A stretch of 34,237 nt of DNA from Fragilariopsis cylindrus CCMP1102 (taxonomy: Eukaryota; Bacillariophyta; Bacillariophyceae; Bacillariales; Bacillariaceae). The stretch covers positions 1 to 34,237 of the forward strand of contig FMBT01000622.1 in the NCBI GenBank assembly GCA_900095095.1, read 5' to 3'. Below are positions 20,361-30,527 of this stretch, piece by piece. The stretch's first letter is position 1. Every line of letters begins with the position of its first letter. Made by a program: the position numbers and the translations under genes. The notes beneath the pieces are model-generated. The model was not told the origin of the DNA and made no database searches. It worked only from the letters and a program-made list of their open reading frames with translations.

Positions 20361-20621
20361 GCGTGTCTCATGTTTGTTTCCTGTCGCTGCTGTATCGTCG
20401 TCGTCGTTATTGCAGTTCCAGTTCGAGTTCGAGTTTCCGCTTCCACTTCCGCTTCAGCTACAGTGGTAGAATCAATTGCTGTAGTAGTTCCACCAGCACC
20501 AGCACCAGCACCATTTAATATCACCGAAAAAAGGATGTTCTTTGATTTTTACGATCTCGATTATTACGATAAGAAGAATTCCGCTCAACCACGATTTAAT
20601 CTTCGACATTACATGAAATAA
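20346..20621 (+). CDS. Small hydrophobic-start protein, uncertain
   Basis: A 91-residue frame from ATG to TAA. The start (MQIMLACLMFVSCRCCIVVV) could be a signal peptide. It is followed by Val/Arg and Ala/Ser repeats, a Pro-Ala repeat, and a more complex end (RMFFDFYDLDYYDKKN...FNLRHYMK). The ATG lies inside the end of the duplicated element. Much of the middle is simple repeat and the minus strand is also open, so it may not be a gene. No family recognised. Confidence 0.3.
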   Translation: MQIMLACLMFVSCRCCIVVVVIAVPVRVRVSASTSASATVVESIAVVVPPAPAPAPFNITEKRMFFDFYDLDYYDKKNSAQPRFNLRHYMK

Positions 20622-20829
20622 TTCACGTTCTGATTGTGCAATTGAGACTGTTGCAATTGCGAACCTGAATAAAAATAACAACTACTGTTATTATTATTAC
20701 TATTATTATTATTATTATTAAATTGTTGTTCGAATAAAATTTTGTTTCGTTCTTCTGGTGAAAATCGTCATTCATTTAATTCGTTCAATTCATTCGAATC
20801 ATAATAAGTAGTATCATTATTTTTAATCT

Positions 20830-21153
20830 TTATTTGCATTGCATTTTTCGTATCTGTTTTTCCTTGTGCTTTGAACATTCGTATTCATTAATATCAATTG
20901 AATAGGACACCCTTCGAAACAACATGGATGCATGATCACCTAGAACTTGTTTATATGTGTACGAATTAATCTCACAGTTACCAAAAGAAACATGAGATAC
21001 TGATGATGATGGATAATCGTCGTTAGAACCAGCAGTTTTAACTATAGAAGGGTTTGATATTATAAGTTCTACATTATTCAATGGTAATGAACAGGATGAT
21101 AGTAAGAACGTTGACGACGATGCATTATTGTTGATCTCTTTTATTGTTGTCAT
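20830..21153 (-). CDS. Small protein with VSFG...LGD motif, uncertain
   Basis: 107 residues from ATG 21153 to TAG 20830-20832. The centre reads SHVSFGNCEINSYTYKQVLGD and is followed by a Glu/Lys-rich end. I compare this with a motif seen in many diatom proteins of unknown function (VxFxxVxxxxYxxxLGDxP, then an acidic/basic tail); that comparison is from memory. Here the Pro after LGD is replaced (LGDHAS). The first 55 residues are Ser/Asn-rich. The upstream sequence is open in other frames, so further exons are possible. Confidence 0.4.
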   Translation of the reverse strand: MTTIKEINNNASSSTFLLSSCSLPLNNVELIISNPSIVKTAGSNDDYPSSSVSHVSFGNCEINSYTYKQVLGDHASMLFRRVSYSIDINEYECSKHKEKQIRKMQCK

Positions 21154-21543
21154 TTGTGTCTATAATAAAGTGATCATTATCTTTTTCGTGAGTAGTAGTA
21201 CTGGAAGCTTCCGATGTCTGTCGTCTTGAAGGCCATGCAAATATTGCGCGATAATGATGATGGCCATCGTCATCGTCATGATGATTAGGATGTAGTTGTT
21301 TTAGCTTCTTATTACTACCATTTTGAACAATGACATCAACGTCCTCGTTCGAGGTGGTTGTGATAGTAGTACTGGTAGTTGTAGTAGTAGTAGAAGAAGA
21401 ACTGAGTAAAGAAGCGGTAATCTTCCCATTGTTTTCGGTATATTCGGATCATGGTGATTCTGATGGTCATGATTATAGGATGGCAATAAATGAAGCTGTA
21501 AAAGCAACGAGTAAATATTCAGTAATAATTGACGTCGTCCCAT
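21154..21543 (-). CDS. Possible secreted low-complexity protein, frame-broken model
   Basis: ATG 21543 opens MGRRQLLLNIYSLLLQLHLL, a signal-peptide-like start, followed by His/Asn/Asp-rich sequence. After about 21440 the more protein-like reading is one frame away: a poly-Thr run, then NEDVDVIVQNGSNKKLKQL and RAIFAWPSRRQTSEASS, to about 21154. It might be the 5' part of the gene at 20830-21153. Evidence is weak and the sequence is low in complexity. Confidence 0.2.
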
Positions 21544-21860
21544 GATATGACTTGACTTGCTTTGATTTGATTTGCTTTGCTTTGATTTGATTAGGCTAGT
21601 AGAGTTGAATTGATTTGATTTGACTTTTAACTTGAATATAGTTTGTGTTGTGAGGGGTGTATAATTTAGGGCTGTAGCTAGATGGATAGAGTATATGCAG
21701 GGAAGAAAGGGCACGACAGATCGAGAGGGAGGTACTAGTACCTCTATTTATTGTTCTTTTTGTGAGTTTTGATGTCATCGACCGATGATCCGAAAGGGAA
21801 ATTGGGCCTTCGCTTCGATGTCCAATTGCATCGCCAAAAGAATTTTTGGATTTTTAGCAA

Positions 21861-21986
21861 AAATCTTATGGATGCTCGTGACTCCAGTCGTGGACTCAAT
21901 ATCTTTCGGTCTGATCTTTACGAACTACTGTATTGAATAATTCTATTCGACCCCGTCGTGATCCTTCGTCCAACCAAATAATGCTT
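21861..21986 (+). repeat. Dispersed direct repeat, copy 2 (about 126 bp)
   Basis: Second copy of the element at 20227-20360, in the same orientation about 1.63 kb away. Identity is high through AACCAAATAATGCTT, after which the copies diverge. Confidence 0.8.
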
Positions 21987-22167
21987 CTTGTATCATCAGC
22001 ATGTCTCCTGCCTCAATATTGAATATCGCACAATACAATACACATCAATTGAAAACAAGCAACAAGGATAATAGAAAATTATGCAGAATACAAATATGTT
22101 GAATTGGATTGGATTGCTTACATAAAACAACAAATTAGAGAATATAGAATAGAACTCGGTCTGGAGG

Positions 22168-22518
22168 ATGGAATTTGAGCAACGACAACATAGATTCGAT
22201 ATTACAGCAAATAGTCCGATCGAACAGCAACAGCAGTTACACAACTACTGCGTATTGGTCGTTAAGTTGGTTGTTTGGCTGGCTAGGTCTGTGCGACGAT
22301 CGGATAATAGCAGCAGGAGCAGGAGCAGGAGCAGGAACATCAATAACTATGACGCGATGATCAATCTTGAAAATTACGTTGCATGTATGGATCAACCACG
22401 CACACATGCATTTATTCCGTGTGGTCATCTATGTGCCTGTGAAGGCTACGGTAACGAATTAGTGAGAGGATGGAGAGATAATAAAAGTTATTATCGTTGG
22501 TCGGTTTCCAATTTCTAA
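22168..22518 (+). CDS. Degenerate RING-finger protein
   Basis: 116 residues from ATG to TAA. A Gln tract, a short hydrophobic stretch (VLVVKLVVWLA) and an Arg/Ser repeat precede the C-terminal motif CMDQPRTHAFIPCGHLCACE, which is clearly a C3HC4 RING of the E3-ligase type around its PCGH core. Several zinc ligands appear replaced by Tyr: the first Cys (YVAC for CxxC), the sixth (CEGY) and the final pair (KSYYRW where a CPxC is expected). With so few ligands it probably cannot bind two zincs. It could be a pseudogene or a pseudo-RING adaptor. It carries no frame break. Confidence 0.5.
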   Translation: MEFEQRQHRFDITANSPIEQQQQLHNYCVLVVKLVVWLARSVRRSDNSSRSRSRSRNINNYDAMINLENYVACMDQPRTHAFIPCGHLCACEGYGNELVRGWRDNKSYYRWSVSNF

Positions 22519-22742
22519 GCAACATACAAAACTCAAGTCATACAAAAACTATTCAATCCATAGTATAAAGAATTAACTGCTTCCGTGCAAGTAAGTGTTA
22601 TAAAAATAGTCCTGAAAATACGTTCGAAAATGATCAACTGGATATTTTATATTAGGCCAGAGCTATGATATAATATGATATGATACGATTCACTACCTCG
22701 TGCGTGCCAATCGCTCGTCACTCGTCGTGTCTTGTGTTATGT

Positions 22743-24584
22743 TTATTTTTGATCTGGATAAACTTGACGAACGTTAATATTAATTCGATGATCTTTTAAA
22801 TATCTTTTCAAATATTTCTTTTCATCACTATTACTACTATCATTGATATTAATACTGATATTGGTATCCGTATTGTTGTTGTTGTTGTTGTTGTTAAAAC
22901 CATCGTCGTCGTCGTCGTCGTCGTATAGTCGTGATAATTGTTCTAACGTAATGGCATTATCATTTGTATCCCAATTACTATTCCAATTACTATTATTTTT
23001 ATTATTCTCATTATTCTCGTCGTCAGAACCAAAAATTGTATTGTCATATTTAATTATAGCATCATATGGTACAATTCGTGCAACTGCATGATAATTTAAT
23101 CGTGATGGGCCACCCATAATTAATACATCCCCTGGTCGTATTAATATTGCACGAACTGGATGTGGATGTGGAGGATGATTTTCATTGTCTTCATTGTCTT
23201 CTTTTTCATCATTTTCATAGTTGTATTCATCTTTAATTGTATGTCCACCTAAAATAAATATAGCTGGCAATCCTGTGGATATTGATACAATTGGTTTGTC
23301 CATTGCATTTATATGTTCTAAATCATCACGATGACCACCAAAATTTGATTTTTCTGTATAATAATTCACAATTGATGCGGATGGTATAAAACTTATATTA
23401 TTATTTTCATCTGTTGCTGTTGATGGTGTTGCTATTGCTGTTGTTGTTGGTGTTTTTGGTATTTTTGTTAATGAATAGTTATCAATATTATTTTGATTAT
23501 TATATAATAATGATGCTGATGCAAAGTATTTCGATATTTTTGCAACTAATGATGGAATAACTATTAATTTTTGATCCGGATGATATTGTCGTTTATTCCA
23601 ATCATAATGATATCCCATTGTGGACCATGATAATTTGTTAAATCGACGATAGTAATTAGTAGTTGTAGCAGTAGTAGTAGTACCACTAGCAACAACAATA
23701 GGGGTAGCAGTAGTTGTTGGTGTTGTTGCAGTAGTTGCTGTCTTTTTCTTCTTTGAAGGCGGTGGTGATGACGATGATGATGATGAATCAGGTTGTTCTT
23801 GTTCTTGTTTCCATAAATTCCACATAGTTTCACTTATATTAGTATTAGTAGTATCATTAATCCTTTCATTTGGTTTTGGTGGTAATAAATCAATATTAGT
23901 ACGATAAGCATTCGGTGAAGAAGTATTTGGGGATGATGATGATGAAGAAGAATTGGAATTAGAAGAATTTGAAGGAGAAGAGTGTTCACAATATTTTGTA
24001 ACAGCTTCATAGGATAATTGCAATTGAACTTCTTCACTTAATGCATTTGGATATAGGTATACACCAGGATATTCATGAAATCCATAACAACGTGGAGGAG
24101 TTGGAGTAGTTGTATCAGTATCAGTATCCTCAGCTGTAGTACCAGTACTAGTACTAGTACTTCTGTGATGATCAATTAGAAAGACAAGGTCCTTATTGGA
24201 CCGACCGTTGTCACTGGTGTTTTTTGAGGCGCTACCACTGTCACAGTCACCATCACCGCTGTTATCACAGACGTCGTTGTCGTCGTCATACTTCTTCTTT
24301 GTCGAATGCTGCTGCTGCTGCTGCTGCTGTTGATGTTTTCTTCTACTACTTTGTTGAAGATAATGAATCCGTTTCACATCAATAATTGAATAATCTTCAT
24401 CTTCACAACTACCAGATCCTACTACTAAATCATCAATACGATTAGGATCATTTCCACGTCGTTTATGACGAATAAATGCTTTTTTAAATATAGATAATTT
24501 ATTCGTTGTCGTTTTACTACTAGCGTCGTTTTTCTTCGTCTTCGTCTTCGTCTTTGATGCGTTTACATTTTTATTTGTACTCAT
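22743..24584 (-). CDS. ALKBH1: ALKBH1-type 2-oxoglutarate/Fe(II) dioxygenase
   Basis: 613 residues from ATG 24584 (the frame stays open to a TTG at 24650) to the stop at 22743. The AlkB family oxidatively demethylates nucleic acid bases, and ALKBH1 acts on tRNA and DNA. Landmarks: GFHEYPGVYLYPNAL, LSWSTMGYHYDWNKRQY, ASIVNYYTEKSNFGGHRDD with iron ligands H418 and D420, VSISTGLPAIFILGG, IRPGDVLIMGGPSRLNYHAV with the distal His at 499, and NVRQVYP with Arg606 as the likely 2-oxoglutarate anchor. The core is complete, so it is probably active. Low-complexity inserts (Lys-rich N-terminus, poly-Gln, Ser, Thr, Asn/Asp runs) make it much longer than animal ALKBH1 (about 390 residues). No intron is needed. 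Confidence 0.85.
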   Translation of the reverse strand: MSTNKNVNASKTKTKTKKNDASSKTTTNKLSIFKKAFIRHKRRGNDPNRIDDLVVGSGSCEDEDYSIIDVKRIHYLQQSSRRKHQQQQQQQQHSTKKKYDDDNDVCDNSGDGDCDSGSASKNTSDNGRSNKDLVFLIDHHRSTSTSTGTTAEDTDTDTTTPTPPRCYGFHEYPGVYLYPNALSEEVQLQLSYEAVTKYCEHSSPSNSSNSNSSSSSSSPNTSSPNAYRTNIDLLPPKPNERINDTTNTNISETMWNLWKQEQEQPDSSSSSSSPPPSKKKKTATTATTPTTTATPIVVASGTTTTATTTNYYRRFNKLSWSTMGYHYDWNKRQYHPDQKLIVIPSLVAKISKYFASASLLYNNQNNIDNYSLTKIPKTPTTTAIATPSTATDENNNISFIPSASIVNYYTEKSNFGGHRDDLEHINAMDKPIVSISTGLPAIFILGGHTIKDEYNYENDEKEDNEDNENHPPHPHPVRAILIRPGDVLIMGGPSRLNYHAVARIVPYDAIIKYDNTIFGSDDENNENNKNNSNWNSNWDTNDNAITLEQLSRLYDDDDDDDGFNNNNNNNNTDTNISININDSSNSDEKKYLKRYLKDHRININVRQVYPDQK

Positions 24585-26001
24585 TCTCGTCGTTTTGTCG
24601 TTTCTGAAATATTTTTTGTCTCGATCTTCTGATTTCCTGATTCGATCCAAGCAGCGTGAGAGGTGTCGTTGCGTGAATAAACAGCTTGGTCTGTCCTTTC
24701 CGTTATAGAGTGAGTAGGAATGAAATACAGTAAGTTACGCCGATACCGATAAGATGATGATAATACTTGTACCGGTATGATGTTTTGATTGATTATTCGA
24801 AAAATGTTCACAGGAAAAATGGATGTGTGGCCCTGACAAACCACTTTTACCTTACACGTGGCAGGCAGGGTCTGCCCTTGCTATGATTTGTAAATTTCAC
24901 GAATTGAAATAAATACGGTAAGCTAGTCGTAGATTGTATCTCATCTAATTCTCATCCTATCTATAGATAAGAAAGAAGGAAAGAAAATCAATCATAGGCA
25001 AAAATTTTGTGGCCTTGTGTGACAAGACACCTCGCCTTTCTACAGTTGAAAACATCTAAACCAGTCAAGCGTATTTATATATTACCCAATAATAGTACAT
25101 AAAAACACAAGAAATTAACCGCAAATCACGCAAAAAAGAAATAGAATAATTATCTATAATGCGGTGCCATTGGATTTGGATGTCGGATACAAGTGTGGTG
25201 TAATAGACAAATCATATCATACTGCGCAATGACGCTTTTTTATTGTTCCTCGTTGATCAATAAACAAAATCTACCTTATTCTTTCTGTTCCCGTCTGTTT
25301 CAATCCAATCAAATACTGTACGAAATGTGTCAAATTATCACACAAACAAACCATTCTATTCATCAAACGGAAAGTATCGTTCGTGTACCGATTACTCAAT
25401 TTGGTTGGCGATACGATGATAAGGAATATACAATACCATACTTCATGACTCATCTTAATTTTTAGAATACAATCGTTTGGTCAATACAATTCCCTTTTCA
25501 TCCAAAGATAGATCTTGATCTATACTATATCTATCATGACAAATCCGTATAATACAGACGAATATAAGATATAGTAGTGAAGATGTGAAGTATCCCATTT
25601 CTTCCGATTTGTTCGTTATTCACCATCATCGGTCTTGGTACGCTGTTTTGTTACAAAGATGACTCTGCTCGTGTTAAAATTGATTTCATCAATGTACTTG
25701 TACCTGTTATTGCTATTGTTGTTGCTGCTGTTGCCAGAAACGGTTTGAATGACAGAAAGAGATGCTGCCTACTTGATTGGACGACAACAACGACTACGGA
25801 TATCCACGTGATTTTGGGTGTACTATTGTATAATCAAAGCTTTTGTTGTAGCCTACTAAGAACTATGCTATGATATTCAAAAATGTATTGACTTCTTTTT
25901 CTTATAAGATATAAATTAAAATTCTACCCATTGATTGGGACTATATGTAGAACTAAACGACACGTAAGCAACTACTTGCTAAAAGGAAGATACTAAGAAA
26001 C
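24585..26001. other. Intergenic; one weak 78-codon frame
   Basis: Between the starts of the ALKBH1 gene and the end of the MYND gene. An ATG at 25229 (+) opens 78 codons to 25465, ending ITQFGWRYDDKEYTIPYF; it is not recognised and the opposite strand is open too. A frame open 25589-25873 (+) has hydrophobic content (NVLVPVIAIVVAAV) but no start codon. Nothing firmly supported. Confidence 0.4.
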
Positions 26002-26841
26002 TCACAGACCTTTCACGCGTTGGCATAAACGTGCTGCTGCTTGGATCTCTACTTTATTGACACCAGTCTTCTGCATTTCCATAATGCGCAGGCTACGGAT
26101 TGAACACTCATAGCCAAGAGCTGCTGCTTCAAAGAATTTTGCTTTGGCTTCAGTGTGATCACCACGTTTGGTCAAGATAATCGCAAAATTATGGATCGCC
26201 ACGATTTCGCCCTGTGCAATGCTAAGCTCGAAATAACGTCTCGACTCAGTTAGATCAACTTTTACACCATAACTACCTTCGTCATACATAGCGGCAAGAT
26301 TAGAAGATGCGGGACCATTGCCGAGCGTCGAAGCTTGCATGTAGAGGCGACGTGCTTCCACTGGATCAGCTTTCACACCGTCACCTATTCTATAGTGATC
26401 ACCCAGCTGAGAAAGAGCTTGTGCATGTTCGGAATTTTTCTCAATAAGTTTGCGGAGACGTACAACGGTTAACTCGACAGTTTTAGCACCGGGCTCCCGA
26501 CAGAACACACAGCGATCGATCCCAGTATTTGAAATATTTGCACCGTCGCATTTCCAGCAGATTGTATTGCCACAGCAGGAACGCCACGATGAGAGGAGGT
26601 GGTCGGACGGTAATGGTGCCGTACAAACTGCACAATCGTCATATAATTTACTTTTGAGCTCCTCATCATCAGTGACTAACGGAAGTTTCAGTAATCTACG
26701 GTCAATGATATCTTGGTGTACCGGTTTGTGAGCACGCCATTGCGCTCGTTGGCAGACTTTGTCGCAATAGTAAGCATCGTGACAACAGCATCGCATCATG
26801 TTAGTGCTCTCTGCCGTTACTCCACAGTGTGAGCAGCTCAT
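26002..26841 (-). CDS. MYND-type zinc finger / RING-like / Sel1-repeat protein
   Basis: 279 residues, ATG 26841. An N-terminal MYND finger (about 3-42: C3, C6, C18-C20, YYCDKVCQRAQWRAH) has His42 where the last Cys is usual. A RING-like cluster follows: C70-x2-C73, CC89-90, C95-x2-C98, C111-x2-C114. From about 143 there are Sel1-type repeats (YRIGDGVKADPVEARRLYMQ, MYDEGSYGVKVDLTESRRYF), helical hairpins for protein binding. The combination suggests a protein-protein or ubiquitin-related adaptor; the partner is unknown. This family is expanded in diatoms. The gene is intronless and GC-richer than its flanks. Confidence 0.8.
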   Translation of the reverse strand: MSCSHCGVTAESTNMMRCCCHDAYYCDKVCQRAQWRAHKPVHQDIIDRRLLKLPLVTDDEELKSKLYDDCAVCTAPLPSDHLLSSWRSCCGNTICWKCDGANISNTGIDRCVFCREPGAKTVELTVVRLRKLIEKNSEHAQALSQLGDHYRIGDGVKADPVEARRLYMQASTLGNGPASSNLAAMYDEGSYGVKVDLTESRRYFELSIAQGEIVAIHNFAIILTKRGDHTEAKAKFFEAAALGYECSIRSLRIMEMQKTGVNKVEIQAAARLCQRVKGL

Positions 26842-28039
26842 AATCGGAAGCGAGGTAGTGCAGCTAGCTAATGCCGGAGCAGGTTCTTTACTTCTTCCCG
26901 TCAGGCAGAGTTACCAAAACTCGACTGTAAGCATTATTTGTTTTATCTTATGTAACTACTTCAAATAAGTAGTGGCTGTTGTTGTTACATCACATCCTTT
27001 TATTATTATTAAAAGAAAATGTACCGTACGCTAACGCATGTACCAAAGTTTTTCACACAAATTTTGTCGAAGAACAACGATGTCGACTCACTCCGACTCC
27101 GACTCGGAATATAGTAGCATTTGTACTTCTTTCATTTTCTATATATATTTGTGTATTTGTTGTTGTATTTGTATCTGATGACATCCGTCTTCAAAATAAA
27201 ATCAGTCCCACAAGTACGTGACTAAGAATGGCGTTAAACCCTGTTAATGTTCATGTCAATCAACAATATTGCAGACATTTTGAGCTTTAGTGAAAATATA
27301 GAGCGTCAAAATACCATTTTTCCTATTCTTTTATAAACTCAATTATTCTAAAAAAAAAAGCTTTAAAAATGGAATCTCCGTCCGTTAAGCTCTACATTGA
27401 TATATGCCTACAGTAGGCCTGAATCACACGGGTTCAAAAATTCCCTTTTTTTAGCGTACATTCATTTCCAAGTGTGCGGTAAGACTACACCGCAGACTCA
27501 ATGTCTAGAACTAAACTTTCCGGACTTTCTGACATTGTCCAGATTTCGTTGGACATTGGCCTAAAGATTGTCCGTTTGACAAGTGGCCTCGAATATGGTT
27601 GCTACTGATAAGGATGAAAGCATTGTAAAAGATAAGCAGGTAGGAGGTAGGAGGTGTGTCAGCTATTGTACAGTAAGTTACTACATCTATATCTAAATTT
27701 GTTGAAAATTTTCTTGAGAAAGATAGCTTTTTTTTTAAACCCCCAAATCATTGTTTCGTCCTCCTCCAGCCCCCCCCCCTTATTCTACTTGCTCTTCAAC
27801 ACACAAAAGATACCCACACGCGTGGCACACTTGTGCGTGCCTCATATCATATTATTTAAGTACATTTTGTTTTTTCACATCACGACAAGCATCGTATGAT
27901 ACCTTTTTATGATACCTTTCGTCCTTCCACTCAACTCTCCATCTACATATCTCCTTTTCATCCCTCCCACACTCGCAACTATTCTAACTTAAAACCAAAT
28001 TCTTTCAAGAAACGAAACGAAAAAAACGAACCTATCACG
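26842..28039. other. Intergenic between divergent genes
   Basis: Holds the 5' flank of the MYND gene and that of the plastid-type protein at 28040. There is a poly-C run at about 27770-27779 and an oligo-A run near 27350. No gene, tRNA or long repeat recognised; an 80-codon open frame near 26979 is hydrophobic and unsupported. Confidence 0.5.
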
Positions 28040-28738
28040 ATGAAGACAACAACACAACTTAACCGAAATACGAATTTATGTTTAAAGGCCATGATTGCAG
28101 TGGCGGTAGTAGTGGCGATTTCGTCATCGTCGCCGTCAGTTACTGTTGTTGTGAATGGGTTTTCAGCAACCGCCGCCGCCGTACATAATCATGTTCAGTC
28201 ACGATCCTCCGTCGTCACAATGACGGAACTTGCTATGGGTAAAAATAAAAAGAATAAGAATAATAAGAATGCGGAGGGTGGTGGTAAAGGTAGAGGTGGT
28301 GTCAATGCTGCTACTGCTACTCGTAAAGCAAAAGTAGAAGAACCAAAGACCGACGATGTCGCAGCTGCTGCTGCTGCACCAACTCTAGTAGAAGCTCCCG
28401 CTCCACCAAAAGTAGAAGAACCTAAAGCAGAAACTCCAGCTCCACCAAAAGCAGAAGAAAAGAAAGTAGGAGAATATAAAGCAGCACCAGCACCAGTAGC
28501 GGAGGTTACAAAGAAAGAAGAACCAGCTACTCCAGCTCCTGTTGCTAAACAGTCATCTCCAGCTCCTACACCAGCGCCAAAAGCACCACCAGCACCACCA
28601 AAGCCTAAATTCGATCAAAGAAAACAACCATTATCAACTGCTGATGAAGAAAGAGTTGCAAAGAAGTATGCTGCTATTAATGATATCGGTGAAAGAGTAT
28701 TTGTTATTTTACAAGATTTAGGAATGTTTGATAAATAA
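28040..28738 (+). CDS. Pro/Ala/Lys-rich protein with plastid-type bipartite presequence
   Basis: 232 residues from ATG 28040. The upstream frame is open, but this ATG begins the signal peptide. MKTTTQLNRNT and a hydrophobic core (AMIAVAVVVAISSS) lead to VNGFSATAA, resembling the diatom ASAFAP-type cleavage site whose Phe directs plastid import. A basic Lys/Asn/Gly stretch follows, then repeats of APPKVEEPKAE type. The end is ordered, ERVAKKYAAINDIGERVFVI plus LQDLGM. The repeat region is probably disordered and might act as a linker. Function unknown; plastid targeting is inferred from the presequence. Confidence 0.65.
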   Translation: MKTTTQLNRNTNLCLKAMIAVAVVVAISSSSPSVTVVVNGFSATAAAVHNHVQSRSSVVTMTELAMGKNKKNKNNKNAEGGGKGRGGVNAATATRKAKVEEPKTDDVAAAAAAPTLVEAPAPPKVEEPKAETPAPPKAEEKKVGEYKAAPAPVAEVTKKEEPATPAPVAKQSSPAPTPAPKAPPAPPKPKFDQRKQPLSTADEERVAKKYAAINDIGERVFVILQDLGMFDK

Positions 28739-30017
28739 AGATTATTATATTATACTAAAAATCTGTAGACGTGCTGTACATTGTTTTCACATACAAAATA
28801 TACTACTCTCAATGGATGAATGCATAGATAAATAAATGGGCCAGGTCGACTAACGCTGTGGACGTCAACGTTGGACATTGACTGTTACACACGCAGATGG
28901 AAGTTTATACTTGTACGGACTGCTCCGATACGATAATCCTCGTGCACGGATACGCTCTACACATCCCTTATATTCATAATCACAGAGCTATTTTTTGGTA
29001 GAAAACTAATTTTAAACATTTTATTAAAGGTATACATAATGTCAATGTAGTATGAATATTATACTAAATAGGTATAAATAATAGCATACCTACCTACTCT
29101 AGCAGAAGATGTAACTAGTCGCAACTTCTTGGACACAGAATCAAAGCAAAGTTGACTAGATGAAAATGAATGAATCCATACCAGTAGTCCTTGGCCATAG
29201 TGTTGCATATAATGCTGTAGTAGTTGTGAGTATAACTAACACGTTTATCAGTAGTAATGTTATGCTGAAGACAACAGCATATACAATTCTGTCTGAGTTA
29301 ATAGTGTAAAACATTGCCCAGTAGTAAATAAAATGCAATAGATTCAATTGTTAGGTCAATTTTTATTCCTAAGAACGGAGGCCTCACTGTTTCTGGCAAA
29401 AAGGTAAACTCAATATATGTTTCCCATTTTATGTCATAAATCAATCTGTCCACCCACACACTCTTTCAACTTCTCAGGTACATGTATGTTACCATCGCAT
29501 TTGCACGAAGTAGCACGTCTATATTGTTTCCATTCTGCAACTTCTGCATGTCTCTAATAAAGTAAAGCCATATCGGGTTCAATTGTGGGTCACAACTTTT
29601 TGAAACTTTGCCAAATTTGACAATTTTGATGACCACCAACATTTATATCAAGATAATATGAGGATGATGGAGATGTGGTCCACCCAGCAAGTGGCTTAGA
29701 GGTACGGCTCTTATCTATTTGGTGGGAGCCGATTCTAGGAAGACACATTATGATGTAAATTTTTATATAGAAAACGGGTACCTAATAATATGCCAGAAAA
29801 ACCACGGCAGCATGATCACAGCCATTGTAGTTTCATCTAGTTGAAAACAACAGAAAGGAATAATTAATAGAATACCTACGACGAAAGAAAGACAAGCAGG
29901 AGAAGAATTGTAGATACCTTTTGCTTGTGTTGTAGTTCAAATTTAATATTAAAAAAAAATGTTGTTGTTTAACTTTGTCTTTTCGGTCTACATAAATGAA
30001 TTATTATAATTTATCTC
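28739..30017. other. Intergenic, nothing recognised
   Basis: 1.3 kb between two convergent genes. AT-rich, with only short open frames. I looked for tRNA-like T-loop sequences and found none convincing. Confidence 0.5.
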
Positions 30018-30527
30018 TTAACAAATATCAATAACGCACGAATTAGCAGGAAGATTTTTAACATCACCACACTGGTTATTGTTAGAGTTTCCAATATTTT
30101 TGCAACTATAATCTCCGCCAGATACATAACTTCCTACTGCCTTGAAGGTTACATCAGATTGATCTGTATATCCAGCAATCTTACATGCGTTTACCTCAAG
30201 ATAAACATCAACTTCATAAGCACCACCATCATCTTTATCATTTAGAGCGAACTCAGCGCCGACAATCGAGGGGCAACTGTTGTACGCGTATACTGTATAC
30301 TCTTCGTCATCGGGTGCTGGGCAGTTGGTGCTCATAAAAGTATATGCTTCAGTGTAAACATTATTTTTTGCGCAAATAGCATCTCCACCATCAACAAGTT
30401 CATATGAACCTCCGTTGTTCTTGCAGCAATTAACAGCAGGGGAGAGAGCTCCCTGAACAACGCGGCCATTGTTGGATACAGCGACGAATGCCAAGAAAGT
30501 AACCGAAGATGGGATAGTGAATTTCAT
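30018..30527 (-). CDS. Secreted cysteine-rich protein
   Basis: 169 residues, ATG 30527. The start MKFTIPSSVTFLAFVAVSN looks like a signal peptide with cleavage near VVQGA. The mature part is acidic, Asn/Gly/Asp-rich and holds about ten Cys (NCCKN, ICAKN, NCPAP, SCPS, ACKIAG, SCKN, QCGD, SCVIDIC), enough for several disulfides. No membrane segment follows. I do not recognise the family; an extracellular or cell-wall role is inferred from the signal peptide and Cys pattern. The sequence is less repetitive than its neighbours. Confidence 0.65.
   Translation of the reverse strand: MKFTIPSSVTFLAFVAVSNNGRVVQGALSPAVNCCKNNGGSYELVDGGDAICAKNNVYTEAYTFMSTNCPAPDDEEYTVYAYNSCPSIVGAEFALNDKDDGGAYEVDVYLEVNACKIAGYTDQSDVTFKAVGSYVSGGDYSCKNIGNSNNNQCGDVKNLPANSCVIDIC

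Noticed and set aside
20472-20681. Minus-strand KIKEHPFFGDIKW, like the C-terminal motif of AGC protein kinases
   Set aside because: Only about twelve residues match, there is no kinase core upstream, and the next codons are a TGC-TGG repeat; probably chance.
25589-25873. Plus-strand open frame with hydrophobic stretch NVLVPVIAIVVAAV
   Set aside because: No start codon and no good acceptor before it; a TGA lies just upstream.
29680-29750. GC-richer stretch that looked faintly tRNA-like
   Set aside because: No TTC-type T loop or cloverleaf could be drawn.
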